A DNA stretch of 64,000 bases, from positions 1,506,722 to 1,570,721 of the forward strand of contig NZ_CP049865.1 of NCBI RefSeq assembly GCF_011393335.1. The letters are read 5' to 3'. Position numbers and translations under genes: made by a program. This DNA is from Propioniciclava coleopterorum. Lineage in GTDB: Bacteria > Actinomycetota > Actinomycetes > Propionibacteriales > Propionibacteriaceae. Positions within the stretch are counted from its first letter, which is position 1, and each line of letters opens with the position of its first letter. Shown here piece after piece: positions 39,049 to 48,400 of this stretch. The notes under the pieces were generated by a model that searched no databases, had not been told where the DNA came from, and saw only the letters and a program-made list of their open reading frames with translations.

Positions 39049-40014
39049 TTATTCCTCTGTCGCTACTCCCTGGCGGAGCACCACCAGGATCCGGTCGAGG
39101 TCCTCTTCGCCGGCGAACTCGATCGTGATCTTGCCGCGGCTCTTGCCGATCTGGACGTTCACCCTGGTGTCCAGGCTGTCGGTCAGCGCCTGCGTGAGTG
39201 CGGACGCCCGCGGCGACGGCGCACGCGTGACCGTCCGGCGGGCGCGGGGCGTGCCATCGCGCTGCCCGAGCGCGATGATCTCCTCCACGGTCCGCACGCT
39301 CAGCCCCTCGGCGACGATCCGCTGGGCCAGGCGCTCCTGCTCGACCGGGTCCCCCACCATCAGAAGCGCCCGGGCGTGGCCCGCTGACAGGACACCGGCC
39401 GCCACACGCCGCTGCACGGGCGCCGGGAGGCGCAACAGCCGGATGGTGTTGGAGATCTGCGGGCGCGAGCGCTTGATCCGGGTGGCGAGTTCCTCCTGCG
39501 TGCAGCCGAAGTCGTCGAGCATCTGCTGATAGGCGGCCGCCTCCTCCAGGGGGTTGAGCTGCACCCGGTGGAGGTTCTCCAGGAGGGCGTCCCGCAGCAG
39601 GTCGTGGTCGGCGGTCTCCCGCACGATCGCCGGGATGACGTCCCGCCCCGCGGCCCTGGTCGCGCGCAGACGCCGCTCCCCCATCACCAGTTCGTAGCCC
39701 TCGCCCAGGGGCCGGACGACGATGGGCTGCAGCAGGCCCACCTCCTTGATGGAGTCGACCAACTCGGCGAGGTCGTCCTCGTCGAAGATCTGCCGCGGCT
39801 GCTTGGGGTTGGTGGTGATGAGCGCCAGGGGGATCTCCGCGAATGCGGATCCCTCCGGCGCTGCCACCAGCGTCTGCGGCGGCTCAGGGCTTCTGCTCTC
39901 CGCGGTCGCGGCGGGCGCGGGATCCGGGGCCGATGCTGTGGTCTCCGGCCCGGTGGGGCGGATCAGGTCGCCCAGGCCCCGGCCCAGTCCGGTGCGCTGT
40001 CGTGGTGCTGGCAT
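39049..40014 (-). CDS. parB: chromosome-partitioning protein ParB
   Basis: 321 residues; CTP-dependent DNA clamp loading at parS to segregate origins. N-terminal RTGLGRGLGDLIRP, the first nucleotide box EIPLALITTNPKQPRQIFDE, box II GERRLRATRAAGRDVIPAI, the helix-turn-helix EELATRIKRSRPQISNTIRL, and a C-terminal dimer domain ending VVLRQGVATEE. Follows parA with 33 bases between. Acts at the two parS sites in parA. Confidence 0.95.
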   Translation of the reverse strand: MPAPRQRTGLGRGLGDLIRPTGPETTASAPDPAPAATAESRSPEPPQTLVAAPEGSAFAEIPLALITTNPKQPRQIFDEDDLAELVDSIKEVGLLQPIVVRPLGEGYELVMGERRLRATRAAGRDVIPAIVRETADHDLLRDALLENLHRVQLNPLEEAAAYQQMLDDFGCTQEELATRIKRSRPQISNTIRLLRLPAPVQRRVAAGVLSAGHARALLMVGDPVEQERLAQRIVAEGLSVRTVEEIIALGQRDGTPRARRTVTRAPSPRASALTQALTDSLDTRVNVQIGKSRGKITIEFAGEEDLDRILVVLRQGVATEE

Positions 40015-40047
40015 GGTGGTCTCCTCTGTGGTCGTGCGGCCGGCGGG

Positions 40048-40956
40048 TCAGATGGTGGGGGTCACGCCGCGTTCGGCGATCTCCCCCGCCGCCTTCACGT
40101 AGGCCTGTGCGCCCACGGATGCGTACTGGTAGGTCAGGACGGTCTGCCCGAAGGACGGCGCTTCCGCGACGCGGACCGACCGCGGGATCACCGTTTCGAG
40201 CGTCTCGCGGGCGAAGTGGCGCCGAACCTCGTCGGCCACCTGCGACGCGAGCTTGGTCCGGCCATCGAACATGGTCAGGATGACGGTCGAGAGCATGAGC
40301 CCGTCGTTGAGTCGGCCCTTCACCAGGTCGATGGTCCTCAGGAGCTGCGTCACGCCTTCGAGCGCGTAGTACTCGCACTGGATGGGGATCAGAATCTCGT
40401 GGGCGGCCACGAGGGCGTTCAGGGTAAGCAGTCCCAGCGACGGCGGGCAGTCGATGAGGACGTAGTCGACGTAGTAGTCGTCGAAGAAGGCGTCCAGGGC
40501 GGACCTGAGGCGTGTTTCACGTGAAACGGCCGCCACGAGGCCGATCTCCGCGCCGGCGAGGTCGATGGTCGCGGGCAAGACCCAAAGACCCGGCACCTCC
40601 GGGCATCGCGCGACGGCATCAATCAGCGGCAGTTGATCCACAAGGACCTCGTAGGTGCCGACCGTGCCCTCGTCGTGCGGCACGTTGAGGGCCGTGGAGG
40701 CGTTGCCCTGGGGATCCACGTCGATCAGTAGGACGCGGAGCCCGCCTTGGGCGAGGCCCGCGGCGATATTGACAGCCGTGGTGGTCTTTCCCACCCCGCC
40801 CTTCTGATTCGCCACGACCATGATGCGTGGGGCATCCGGCTGGGGGAGCGACGGCGTTTCACGTGAAACATCCGCCAGGTCGTCCGGACGCTCCAGCGGT
40901 GGCAGGTCCATCGACGACGGCTCCGTCGCGCTCACATCGCTGCTTGTCGGGTCCAC
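40048..40956 (-). CDS. parA: chromosome-partitioning ATPase ParA
   Basis: 302 residues from GTG 40956. Deviant Walker A in VVANQKGGVGKTTTAVN, Walker A' DVDPQGNAST, Walker B VLIDCPPSLG. The GTG is chosen for AAGGAGG 4 bases upstream; an upstream in-frame start lacks one. Two parS sites are embedded in its coding sequence, each translating to VSRET. Forms the segregation system with ParB. Confidence 0.94.
   Translation of the reverse strand: MDPTSSDVSATEPSSMDLPPLERPDDLADVSRETPSLPQPDAPRIMVVANQKGGVGKTTTAVNIAAGLAQGGLRVLLIDVDPQGNASTALNVPHDEGTVGTYEVLVDQLPLIDAVARCPEVPGLWVLPATIDLAGAEIGLVAAVSRETRLRSALDAFFDDYYVDYVLIDCPPSLGLLTLNALVAAHEILIPIQCEYYALEGVTQLLRTIDLVKGRLNDGLMLSTVILTMFDGRTKLASQVADEVRRHFARETLETVIPRSVRVAEAPSFGQTVLTYQYASVGAQAYVKAAGEIAERGVTPTI
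40514..40527. promoter_or_regulatory. parS site 1 (inside parA)
   Basis: GTTTCACGTGAAAC, a perfect 14-bp palindrome identical to the universal parS core, preceded by T. ParB nucleation site. Confidence 0.95.
40856..40869. promoter_or_regulatory. parS site 2 (inside parA)
   Basis: GTTTCACGTGAAAC followed by A, the second exact parS core, 342 bp from the first, near the 5' end of parA. Confidence 0.95.
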
Positions 40957-41575
40957 ACGGCCTCCTTGTCGAACGAGCCCGCTCAGGATATCGCTCCGTC
41001 CGACCCGACACACATCCGCCTTCCCGGGCGTGCCACATATCTCGACCCTCCACAGCCGGCCCGGCGCTCCCGGCCCCCGTCACGCACATCCACCCAAGTA
41101 CGGCGGTCGTCCTGCCCGCACCGGGGGAGCGCAAGAGGATGGCCCTTGCGCTCCCGGGGGAGGACGTCGGCTCCACACGGTTCCACAGGGGAGCGGGCCT
41201 GGCACTGCCAGCCACCCGCAGCGGTTCCGTCTCCACCCGGCTCGGAGCTGCGGGCCAGTTGGCGCAGCGAGCACACGTCTCGTTCACCTACGCCGTGGCT
41301 GGTCGGACCGCCCCACAGCCGCCGTCGTCCGCGGGCACCCGTCCTCCCGTAGGTCAGGGCGAAGCGTGCCGCCATCGAGAGCAGCGATAAGACGACGCTC
41401 GCCGAGACGTTAGATTGTTTTACGTGTATATAGCGTTGTCGACATACCGTTATATGACTTTGACGGCGTGCGACCGGCACGTCGGTGCGGGGAGTTGTCA
41501 TGGGCGGGATCGAGCCCTGGCCGACGGCGATCAGGTCCCGTGCAGGGGAGTCGAGGGCGCCCTGACGGCGACCAG
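40957..41575. other. gene-free region with AT-rich dyad between parA and the TetR gene
   Basis: About 620 bases without a convincing gene on either strand. The distinctive part is 41409-41470, far lower in GC than its surroundings. It contains an imperfect dyad, GTGTATATAGCG (41424-41435) facing CGTTATATGAC (41448-41458) around GTCGAC. It could hold a promoter for parA, 450 bases away, or be a remnant of removed DNA. Confidence 0.5.
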
Positions 41576-42160
41576 TCACCGCGGGGCCGTCGAAGCCTCC
41601 ATGGACGCGAGCAGGGAGCGGAGCGTCGCATGGTCGTCGGGGGAGGCCTCGCTGCCGGTCAACCGGTGCAGGATCATCCCCTCGACGGTCGCCATCACCG
41701 TGGCGGCCGCGCGCGGACGCAGTTCCCCCTGCGAGGCGACTCCGAGCGCCGCGCCCAGCAGCGCTGAGCCCAGGGCCGTCAGGTCCTCGCGTCCGGCCAG
41801 CACGAGACCGCCGAGCCGCTCGTCGTCCGCGAGTTCCACGAACATCGCGTACCGCGCGCGCGTCAGCGCGCGGTTCACCGTGACCGAGCGCTCCACGTAG
41901 CGGAGCATCATCGTGGCGAGATCGTCGACCGAACGCGGGTCGGCGCCCCCCAACGCGCGAACGCTCTCCTTGTCGCGCTCCACGAGGCGCCCCAGCGTGC
42001 CCTCCAGCAGCGCCCGGCGCGTCCGGAAATGGTTCGAGGTGGTCCCCAGCGGGACGCCCGCCTCGGCGTCCACGCGGCGGTGCGTCAGCGCGCGCATGCC
42101 GTCGCGGCCGATCAGCACCAACGCGGCATCCACGACCCGCTCGCGTCGATCGCTCACCAT
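41576..42160 (-). CDS. TetR family repressor
   Basis: 194 residues. N-terminal helix-turn-helix: ERVVDAALVLIGRDGMRALTHRRVDAEAGVPLGTTSNHF, with the T-x-x-x-x-A-x-x-G-V core (described by its parts: RALTHRRVDAEAGVP). The ligand domain is helical and unassigned. TAGTGT (complementary to 42167-42172) is 6 bases before the ATG: leaderless. This -10 is inside palindrome 1, so the protein very likely represses itself and the divergent monooxygenase. Confidence 0.9.
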   Translation of the reverse strand: MVSDRRERVVDAALVLIGRDGMRALTHRRVDAEAGVPLGTTSNHFRTRRALLEGTLGRLVERDKESVRALGGADPRSVDDLATMMLRYVERSVTVNRALTRARYAMFVELADDERLGGLVLAGREDLTALGSALLGAALGVASQGELRPRAAATVMATVEGMILHRLTGSEASPDDHATLRSLLASMEASTAPR

Positions 42161-42165
42161 GGGAC

Positions 42166-42203
42166 AACACTACATCAGTAGTGTTCTTCACTACACCAGT
42201 AGT
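42166..42203. promoter_or_regulatory. tandem palindromic TetR operators with overlapping promoters
   Basis: Palindrome 1, AACACTAC-ATCA-GTAGTGTT (42166-42185), and palindrome 2, ACTAC-ACCA-GTAGT (42190-42203), share the core ACTAC-N4-GTAGT and have centres 21 bp apart. Palindrome 1 contains the repressor -10; palindrome 2 abuts the monooxygenase -10 (TAGTCT, 42203-42208). Confidence 0.82.
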
Positions 42204-42214
42204 AGTCTCGCCGC

Positions 42215-43237
42215 ATGAAGGCACAGAGTGCAGCCGTGATCGGCGGCGGGATCGGCGGGCTGACTACGGCCAACACCCTGGTGCGCGCCGGGTGGCACGT
42301 CACGGTGTACGAGCGTTCCCCGGGGCTTCCCGCCACCGGGACGGCGCTCGGGCTGTGGCTGCCTGCCCGTCGGGCGCTCGCGCGGATCGGCGTCGAGCAG
42401 GCCCTCGCCGCCATCGGCGTGGAGCAGCGCGCCGGGGAGATCCGTCGTTGGGACGGCACTGTGCTGGGCCGCGCCGGCTCGGGTCGTGCCGCCGTCCTGC
42501 TGATCTCCCGCCCGGAGCTCACCAGGGTGCTCGCCGAGGCGCTTCCCCCGGGCGTCCTCCGCCTGGGAGAGCCCGCTCCGCCGCTCGCCGACCTCGCTGA
42601 GCACGACGTGATCATCGGGGCGGACGGCATAGGGAGCCGGACGCGAGCATCGCTGTTCGGCGAACGGTCAGCCCCGCGATCGCTCCGGATGACCGCCTGG
42701 CGGGGCTGGGTTCCCGGGGAAGCCGCCACGACGTCGGAGTCGTGGGGGCCGGGGGCGCTGTTCGGCATCACGCCGCGCGACGGCGGGCTGACCAACTGGT
42801 TCGCCGCCGTCCGAACGCCCGCCGCCGCGGACCCCTCCCTGGAGGCCCTCAGAACCCGCTACCGGGGCTGGCATCCCGCGGTCCAGGACGTCCTGCGCCG
42901 TGTGGACGAGGAGTCCATGCTGGTGCACGAGCTTCTCGAGACCCCGCGGCTGCCCGCCTACGTCCGGGGTCGCGTGGCGCTGCTGGGGGACGCCGCCCAC
43001 GCCATGTCGCCCAACCTGGGGCGTGGCGCCTGCGAGGCGATCGTCGACGCGGTCGTCCTCGGTGAGGAGTTGGCCCGCCACCCCGTCCCGCTGGCGCTCC
43101 GGCGCTACGACCGCAGGCGGCGCCTGCCCGACACCGCGATCGCCCGCGCCTCGCGGGTGATGGGTCGGGTCGCGACGGCCACCTCGGGCACAGGGCTGCG
43201 GGACGCCGCCCTCGGGATCACGATGCGGCTGGCCTGA
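42215..43237 (+). CDS. FAD-dependent monooxygenase (PHBH/UbiH type)
   Basis: 340 residues. AVIGGGIGGLTTANTLVRAGW is the GxGxxG FAD loop (quoted in part: IGGGIGGLTTAN), IIGADGIGSRTRASLF is the DG motif, and VALLGDAAHAMSPNLGRGAC is the GD motif contacting FAD and NAD(P)H. Such enzymes hydroxylate aromatic or antibiotic substrates; the divergent TetR suggests response to a small molecule. TAGTCT is 6 bases before the ATG with no Shine-Dalgarno: leaderless, and controlled by the operators at 42166-42203. Confidence 0.87.
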   Translation: MKAQSAAVIGGGIGGLTTANTLVRAGWHVTVYERSPGLPATGTALGLWLPARRALARIGVEQALAAIGVEQRAGEIRRWDGTVLGRAGSGRAAVLLISRPELTRVLAEALPPGVLRLGEPAPPLADLAEHDVIIGADGIGSRTRASLFGERSAPRSLRMTAWRGWVPGEAATTSESWGPGALFGITPRDGGLTNWFAAVRTPAAADPSLEALRTRYRGWHPAVQDVLRRVDEESMLVHELLETPRLPAYVRGRVALLGDAAHAMSPNLGRGACEAIVDAVVLGEELARHPVPLALRRYDRRRRLPDTAIARASRVMGRVATATSGTGLRDAALGITMRLA

Positions 43238-43301
43238 CGCCGCCCCAGGAGACCAAGATCCTCCGCGGACGCGAGCGGGATCACCCTCGTGTGGGCTCAG
43301 C

Positions 43302-43942
43302 TCAGTCCGCGATCCGGTGGCAGATGACCAGCCAGGTAGGGTCGGCGTCCGGGTAGGCGCGCTCGTCCCGGACCTCGGCGACGAGCCCGCGCTTGCGCAG
43401 GGCGCCGCGGGCCTCCTCGACCTCCTGCTCGGCCGAGGATCCCTTGAGCGCGACGATCCGGCCCTCGGGCGCCATCAGCGGTTCGCACCACTGCACGAGT
43501 CGGGGGAGTGCGGCCACGGCGCGGGACGTCACGACGTCGTAGCTGCCGTGGTGCACGAGCGGATCCCTGTCCGAGGCCTCCGCGGCGCGGCCGCGGATCA
43601 CGGTCACGCGGTCGGAGAGCGCCAGTTCCTCCACCACGCCGCCGAGGAAGGTGGCGCGGCGCTGCAGCGGTTCGAGCAGCGTCACGCGCAGGTCGGGTCG
43701 GGCCAGGGCGAGCGGGATGCCCGGCAGGCCGGCGCCGCTGCCCACGTCGACGACCGTGGCGTCGGCCGGCACCTGCGGCGAGACGGCCAGGCTGTTGAGG
43801 ACGTGCCGCTCCCAGACGCGCTCCACCTCGCGGGGGCCGATCAGGCCCCACTCCGCCCCCGCGTGGCGAGCAGCTCGGCGTAGGCCTCGGCGCGGCCGAG
43901 GTCCTCACCGAACAGCGCGCCCGCGATGGGCGGGGTCTCCAC
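43302..43942 (-). CDS. rsmG: 16S rRNA m7G527 methyltransferase (frameshifted)
   Basis: 213 residues when repaired. RsmG methylates G527 of 16S rRNA. SAM loop VVDVGSGAGLPGIPLALARP, RHVLNSLAVSP upstream of it, and TSRAVAALPRLVQWCEPLM. GTG 43942 lies 4 bases after the jag stop. The true N-terminus (VETPPIAGALFGEDLGRA, ending LLATRG) is joined to AEWGLIGPREVERVWE only if one base is added in the CCCCC run at 43856-43860. An intact-looking shorter ORF begins at 43826 and misses this part. Confidence 0.88.
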
Positions 43943-43946
43943 GGCG

Positions 43947-44627
43947 TCAGCCCTTGGGCAGCACGACGACGCGCCGGCGGGGCTCCTCGCCCTCGGACTC
44001 GCTGGAGAGCCCGGCGGCGGCGACCGCGTCGTGAACGATCTTGCGCTGGTAGGGGTTCATGGGGGAGAGCCGGACCGGCTCGCCGGTGCTCTCCACCTCG
44101 GAGATGGCGTCGGCGGCCAGGTCCTGCAGCGAACGGCGCTGCTTGTCCCGGTAGCCCGCGATGTCGAGCATCAGGCGGCTGCGGTGACCGGTCTCGGTCA
44201 TCACGGCCAGGCGCGCGAGCTCCTGCAGGGCGTCCAGCACCTCACCGTCCTTGCCGACGAGCACCTCCGAATCGGTGATCACCGAGACGTGCGCCCGGCC
44301 CGACTCGTTGAAGGTGTCGATGTCGCCGTCCAGATCCGCGATGTCGAGGAGCTCCTCGAGGTAGTCCGCGGCGATCTCGCCCTCGTTGTTGAGGGACTCC
44401 TCGCGCTTGCTGACCCGGGGCGCGGAGCCTTCGGCCGGCTCCTCCTCGTCGCCCTCCGCAGCCTCGGCTGCCTGCTCCGAGCGCTCACCGTCGGTGGCCT
44501 CGGCCTCGGTGCCCTCGGCGTGGGGGACCTCGACCTCGGCGTCCGACGATGCGGCCTCGGCGGCCTCGACCTCGGTCACCTCGACGTCGGCGTCGACCTG
44601 CGATGCGGTCTGCACATCCTCACTCAT
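43947..44627 (-). CDS. jag: Jag/SpoIIIJ-associated KH-R3H RNA-binding protein
   Basis: 226 residues. The N-terminal ~90 residues are Glu/Asp/Ala-rich and probably disordered. The KH domain (SVITDSEVLVGKDGEVLDAL) and R3H domain (MNPYQRKIVHDAVA) follow. Jag (KhpB) binds RNA and is tied to cell-wall growth and to YidC in the conserved rnpA-yidC-jag cluster. The ATG has no strong ribosome-binding site; it is 28 bases after the yidC stop. Confidence 0.9.
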   Translation of the reverse strand: MSEDVQTASQVDADVEVTEVEAAEAASSDAEVEVPHAEGTEAEATDGERSEQAAEAAEGDEEEPAEGSAPRVSKREESLNNEGEIAADYLEELLDIADLDGDIDTFNESGRAHVSVITDSEVLVGKDGEVLDALQELARLAVMTETGHRSRLMLDIAGYRDKQRRSLQDLAADAISEVESTGEPVRLSPMNPYQRKIVHDAVAAAGLSSESEGEEPRRRVVVLPKG

Positions 44628-44655
44628 GGTTGTCACTTCCTCGTGGGGGCCAGCC

Positions 44656-45744
44656 CTACTGGCCGGGCCGTGCCTGCTTGCGGTTGGCGCGCGATCCCTT
44701 GTTCGGCTGCTGCCGCTGGATCCGCTGCTTCCCCGACTCATTCGTGGGCGCGGACGCGCCCGGCTGGTCGGTGCTCGTGGACTCCTTCGACGTCGTCGAG
44801 GAGGTGTTCTGGCGGGCCACCTTGGTGGGATCGCCGGCGACGGCGGGGCCCTTCTTGCGGCGCATCTTCGCGCGGCGCTCGGCCATGATCTTGTCGGGAT
44901 CCTTGCCCTTGGCGCGCGTGCGCTCCTCCCAGTCGATGAACGCGGGCGTGCCGGGCGTGGGGTTGTTGTGGATCAGGATGTACTGCTGGCCCAGCGTCCA
45001 CAGGTTCGAGGCGAGCCAGTAGATCATGACGCCGATGGGGAAGTTCACGCCGGTGAACAGGTAGATGGCCGGGAAGATGTAGAGCATCATCTTCTGCTGC
45101 TGCGCCATCGGGCCGGTCAGCGCCTCGGGCGGCATGTTCTTGCGGAGCAACTGCAGCTGCGTGATGAACAGCGTCGCCGTCATGCCGATGATGAGGACCA
45201 CCGCGACGAAGAACGTCGAGTTGAAGTTGGTGAGGCCGTTCACGGCCAGCGTCGCCGAGATCTCCGCGCCGAAGATCTGCGCGTGCTGCAGCGAGCTGGC
45301 CAGGTGCGGGGCCTGCTCGAAGAAGTAGCCCTTGGGCTGGCCGTGCGCCGCGCCGTTCAGCACGTAGAACAGGCCCAGGAAGATCGGCATCTGGATCAGC
45401 AGAGGCAGGCAGGAGGCGGCCGGGTTGACGCCCTCCTCCTGGTACAGCTTCATGACCTCTTGGCCGTACTTCTCGCGGTCGTTGCCGTACTTCTCCTGCA
45501 GGGCGCGCGTCTTCGGCGCGACCAGCTGCATCTGGCGCGAGCTGTTGATCTGCTTCACGAAGAGCGGGATCATCAGCATCCGGACCACGATGGTCAGGGA
45601 GACGATCGACAGCGCCCACGTCCACCCCGAGTCGGGATGCAGGATGTGGCTGTACAGCCAGTGGAAGCCGACCAGGATGCCCGACATCGCGGCGTAGATC
45701 GGCTGCATGATCGTGTCGAGAAAACCGAGGATCCCGTCAAACAC
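44656..45744 (-). CDS. yidC: membrane protein insertase YidC
   Basis: 362 residues from GTG 45744. Conserved core: [20 protein letters not shown] with the hydrophilic-groove Arg, [14 protein letters not shown] cytoplasmic hairpin, [17 protein letters not shown] and the C-terminal five-helix end, then a basic tail. No N-terminal periplasmic domain, as in Gram-positive Oxa1-type YidC. AGAAGGTG lies about 5 bases before the GTG. In the assembled sequence this frame runs on upstream into yidD, but that fusion is an artefact of a one-base loss. Confidence 0.92.
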   Translation of the reverse strand: MFDGILGFLDTIMQPIYAAMSGILVGFHWLYSHILHPDSGWTWALSIVSLTIVVRMLMIPLFVKQINSSRQMQLVAPKTRALQEKYGNDREKYGQEVMKLYQEEGVNPAASCLPLLIQMPIFLGLFYVLNGAAHGQPKGYFFEQAPHLASSLQHAQIFGAEISATLAVNGLTNFNSTFFVAVVLIIGMTATLFITQLQLLRKNMPPEALTGPMAQQQKMMLYIFPAIYLFTGVNFPIGVMIYWLASNLWTLGQQYILIHNNPTPGTPAFIDWEERTRAKGKDPDKIMAERRAKMRRKKGPAVAGDPTKVARQNTSSTTSKESTSTDQPGASAPTNESGKQRIQRQQPNKGSRANRKQARPGQ

Positions 45745-45975
45745 GGTGCACCTTCTGAACGTCAGTGGTCGGCACGGGGTCGAAGCCCCCTGCGACCAGG
45801 GATGGCAGCGCACGAGGCGCCTCATGGTGAGCCAGGTGCCCTTGATGGCCCCGTGTCGCTGGACGGCTTCCAGCGAGTAGGCCGAACACGTGGGGTAGTA
45901 CTTGCACACGTCCCCGTACAACGGGCTGATCACCGCGCGGTAGGCCTTGAGCAGGCCGATCAGGACGTACTTCAT
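45737..45975 (-). CDS. yidD: YidD membrane-insertion-efficiency factor (frameshifted)
   Basis: 79 residues when repaired. [22 protein letters not shown] and [13 protein letters not shown] are the family signatures, including the conserved cysteines. The family ending G-G-[FY]-D-P-V-P is lost to a one-base loss in the CCCCC run at 45786-45790; with it, [17 protein letters not shown] ends at a stop at 45737-45739, overlapping the yidC start by 8 bases. Starts by ATGA overlap with rnpA. Confidence 0.88.
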
Positions 45976-46313
45976 GCCGCCACGCCGAGCTTGCCGAGCG
46001 CGGAGTCCCACGCGGCGGCGAAGTCCGGCCCGAGGCGTCCGGACGCGGCGGCCGGCAGGGCCCGCACCACGACGGCGACGGGTTGCGGGGTGTGCGGCAG
46101 CCGCGCGGCGACGAGGTGCCTCAGCTGCCGCTTCACCCTGTTGCGGGTGACGGCGTCGCCGACGGCCTTGGAGACGACGAAGCCCGCCCTGGACGGCGGG
46201 TCATCGGTGCGGCGCGCGTGGACCACCAGGGTGTGCCGGCCCGCCCGGACACCATCGCGCACCACGGAACGGAACTCGTCCGAGGTGCGCAATCTGTGTT
46301 CGGGAGGCAGCAC
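45972..46313 (-). CDS. rnpA: ribonuclease P protein component
   Basis: 113 residues from GTG 46313. RNase P protein with [17 protein letters not shown] at the start and the RNR signature [19 protein letters not shown]. Helps the catalytic RNA mature tRNA 5' ends. Follows rpmH by 19 bases and overlaps yidD by four. The longer frame upstream of the GTG lies antisense-free but inside rpmH and is not RnpA-like. Confidence 0.93.
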   Translation of the reverse strand: MLPPEHRLRTSDEFRSVVRDGVRAGRHTLVVHARRTDDPPSRAGFVVSKAVGDAVTRNRVKRQLRHLVAARLPHTPQPVAVVVRALPAAASGRLGPDFAAAWDSALGKLGVAA

Positions 46314-46332
46314 CGCTGCGGTGGGTTCGGCG

Positions 46333-46470
46333 TCAGCCGGCGAGGCGGACGCGGCCCTTGCGACGGCGCGCGGCCAGGATGGCGCGGCCGGCGCGGGTGC
46401 GCATGCGCAGGCGGAAACCATGGGTGCGGCTGCGACGCCGGTTGCTCGGCTGGAAAGTGCGCTTGCTCAC
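46333..46470 (-). CDS. rpmH: 50S ribosomal protein L34
   Basis: 45 residues from GTG 46470, read directly from the sequence: [20 protein letters not shown] then [20 protein letters not shown] and RLAG. This is the complete, highly conserved L34. GGGAGAAC lies about 6 bases upstream. It heads the rpmH-rnpA-yidD-yidC-jag-rsmG run. Confidence 0.97.
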   Translation of the reverse strand: MSKRTFQPSNRRRSRTHGFRLRMRTRAGRAILAARRRKGRVRLAG

Positions 46471-46793
46471 GCCTGTTCTCCCTCATGATCACGGTTGGAT
46501 CGGATCGACTGTGCCCACGGTGGACACAGGCATCGTCGAGGCGACGACTACCCAACGATACGCGGCGACGTCCGATTCGGGCAAACCGGAGCCGCCGAAC
46601 GGGACAAGTCGAGGCGACACGCCGAGCGGGGGTGGAATCCGCCGGCATCATTTGCCGGGCCCTGTGGACACGGACTACCGTGGCACCCCAACAGCACATG
46701 CGGATCCGCCTTTCGCGCGGACGCGCGCTTGTCCACACCTGTGGACGACGGTTGTGGACACATATCCCTCGGGGGATTGAGGAGAGATTTTCG
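46471..46793. promoter_or_regulatory. rpmH-dnaA intergenic region with DnaA boxes
   Basis: Divergent promoters for rpmH and dnaA. DnaA-box-like nonamers: TGTGGACAC (46663-46671), TTGTCCACA (46729-46737, exact), TGTGGACGA (46740-46748) and TGTGGACAC (46753-46761). The cluster is within 130 bases of the dnaA start, suggesting autoregulation or a second origin-side binding patch. Confidence 0.75.
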
Positions 46794-48176
46794 ATGGCCG
46801 ACGACGCTCTCGCCTCAGCGTGGGATCACGTCATCACCTCGGCTCCGACCCCGGTGAAGGTGTGGGTCAAGGCGGCACAGCCGCTGGCCCTGCACGAGTC
46901 CACCCTCCTGGTCGCCGTGCCCAACGACTTCAGCCGTGAGCGCATCGCCTCGCGCAACCGCGCGCTCATCGAGGACGCGCTGTCCAGCTTCTACGGCCGG
47001 CCCATCCACATCGCGGTCAGCGTCGACGCGTCGCTGGAGCCCGACGAGAACGACGCCGACACCGCCGAACCCGAGCTTCCCCTCGACGTCGCCTCGCACG
47101 GGCTGGGGGCCTCGCAGGTCGCGCCGTCGAGCCTGAACGGCGACCGGCTCAACCCCAAGTACACGTTCGAGAACTTCGTCATCGGCAGCTCGAACCGGTT
47201 CGCGCACGCCGCGGCCGTCGCCGTCGCCGAGGCCCCGGGCAAGTCGTACAACCCGCTGATGATCTACGGCCCCTCGGGGCTGGGCAAGACCCACCTGCTG
47301 CACGGCATCGGCCACTACGTGCGGCAGTACTTCCCCCAGGTGCGCGTGAAGTACGTCTCGACCGAGGAACTCACCAACGACTTCATCAACGCGATCTCGG
47401 AGAACCGCACCGTCGAGTTCCGCCGCACCTACCGCGACATCGACGTCCTGCTGATCGACGACATCCAGTTCCTGGAGAGCAAGATCCAGACCCAGGAGGA
47501 GTTCTTCCACACCTTCAACACCCTCCACAACGCGCAGAAGCAGATCGTGATGACCTCCGATCGCCCGCCGAAGGCGCTGGAGGCGCTCGAGCCGCGGCTG
47601 CGGAGCCGGTTCGAGTGGGGCCTGCTGACCGACATCCAGCCGCCCGACCTCGAGACGCGGATCGCGATCCTGCGCAAGAAGGCCGCCGCCGAGCACCTCA
47701 TGGCCACGCCCGAGGTGCTGGAGTTCATCGGCGGCAAGATCGCCACGAACATCCGCGAACTGGAGGGCGCGCTGATCCGGGTGACGGCGTTCGCGTCGCT
47801 GAACCATCAGCCGGTCGACCTGCGCCTGGCCGAGGAGGTGCTGCGCGATCTGATCCCCGAGGGGGTCGAGGCGCAGATCACGCCGCCGCTGATCATGAGC
47901 CAGACGGCCAACTACTTCAACATCACCATCGACGACCTGTGCGGCCCCGCCCGCACGCACGTCCTGGTGACCGCGCGGCAGATCGCGATGTACCTGTGCC
48001 GCGAGCTGACCGACTTCTCGCTGCCGGCGATCGGACGCCTCTTCGGCGGCCGCGACCACACCACGGTCATGCACGCCAACAAGAAGATCCGCCAGCTGAT
48101 GGCCGAGCGCCGCACGATCTACAACCAGGTCACCGAGCTCACGAACCGGATCAAGCAGGCCGCCTCGGCCCACTAG
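46794..48176 (+). CDS. dnaA: chromosomal replication initiator DnaA
   Basis: 460 residues. Domain I at 1-80 ([20 protein letters not shown]), linker, AAA+ domain with Walker [18 protein letters not shown], Walker [14 protein letters not shown] and arginine-finger region, and domain IV with the box-recognition [15 protein letters not shown]. The ATG at 46794 follows GAGGAG. Slightly short linker compared with other actinobacteria. Starts replication at the adjacent oriC. Confidence 0.97.
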   Translation: MADDALASAWDHVITSAPTPVKVWVKAAQPLALHESTLLVAVPNDFSRERIASRNRALIEDALSSFYGRPIHIAVSVDASLEPDENDADTAEPELPLDVASHGLGASQVAPSSLNGDRLNPKYTFENFVIGSSNRFAHAAAVAVAEAPGKSYNPLMIYGPSGLGKTHLLHGIGHYVRQYFPQVRVKYVSTEELTNDFINAISENRTVEFRRTYRDIDVLLIDDIQFLESKIQTQEEFFHTFNTLHNAQKQIVMTSDRPPKALEALEPRLRSRFEWGLLTDIQPPDLETRIAILRKKAAAEHLMATPEVLEFIGGKIATNIRELEGALIRVTAFASLNHQPVDLRLAEEVLRDLIPEGVEAQITPPLIMSQTANYFNITIDDLCGPARTHVLVTARQIAMYLCRELTDFSLPAIGRLFGGRDHTTVMHANKKIRQLMAERRTIYNQVTELTNRIKQAASAH

Positions 48177-48400
48177 CCGCCCCGCCGCGCGGCAGCCTCG
48201 TCGACGGTGCCCGCTGCTTCGCTCCACCCCTGCGTCGCCGCATCCCCACAGCGACTCGACTGACCTGTGCCGCAGCCGCGTGTTCATCGACCGGTCACCC
48301 CGCCGACGCCGGGTTGGCCGGGACGCCGGCGTCCGTTCACCGCGTCCTGGCCGACGCGTCACCCACCGTTGGCCGGCCGCCGAGTTCTCCCCAGATCGCC

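Noticed and set aside
38883-39128. Small frame between DUF3817 and parB
   Set aside because: Pro/Arg-rich, no start signal and overlaps parB antisense.
40983-42224. 413-residue frame across the parA-TetR gap
   Set aside because: Low-complexity readthrough that overlaps the TetR gene out of frame.
48177-48400. Short frames after dnaA
   Set aside because: Overlap DnaA boxes and lack start signals or homology.
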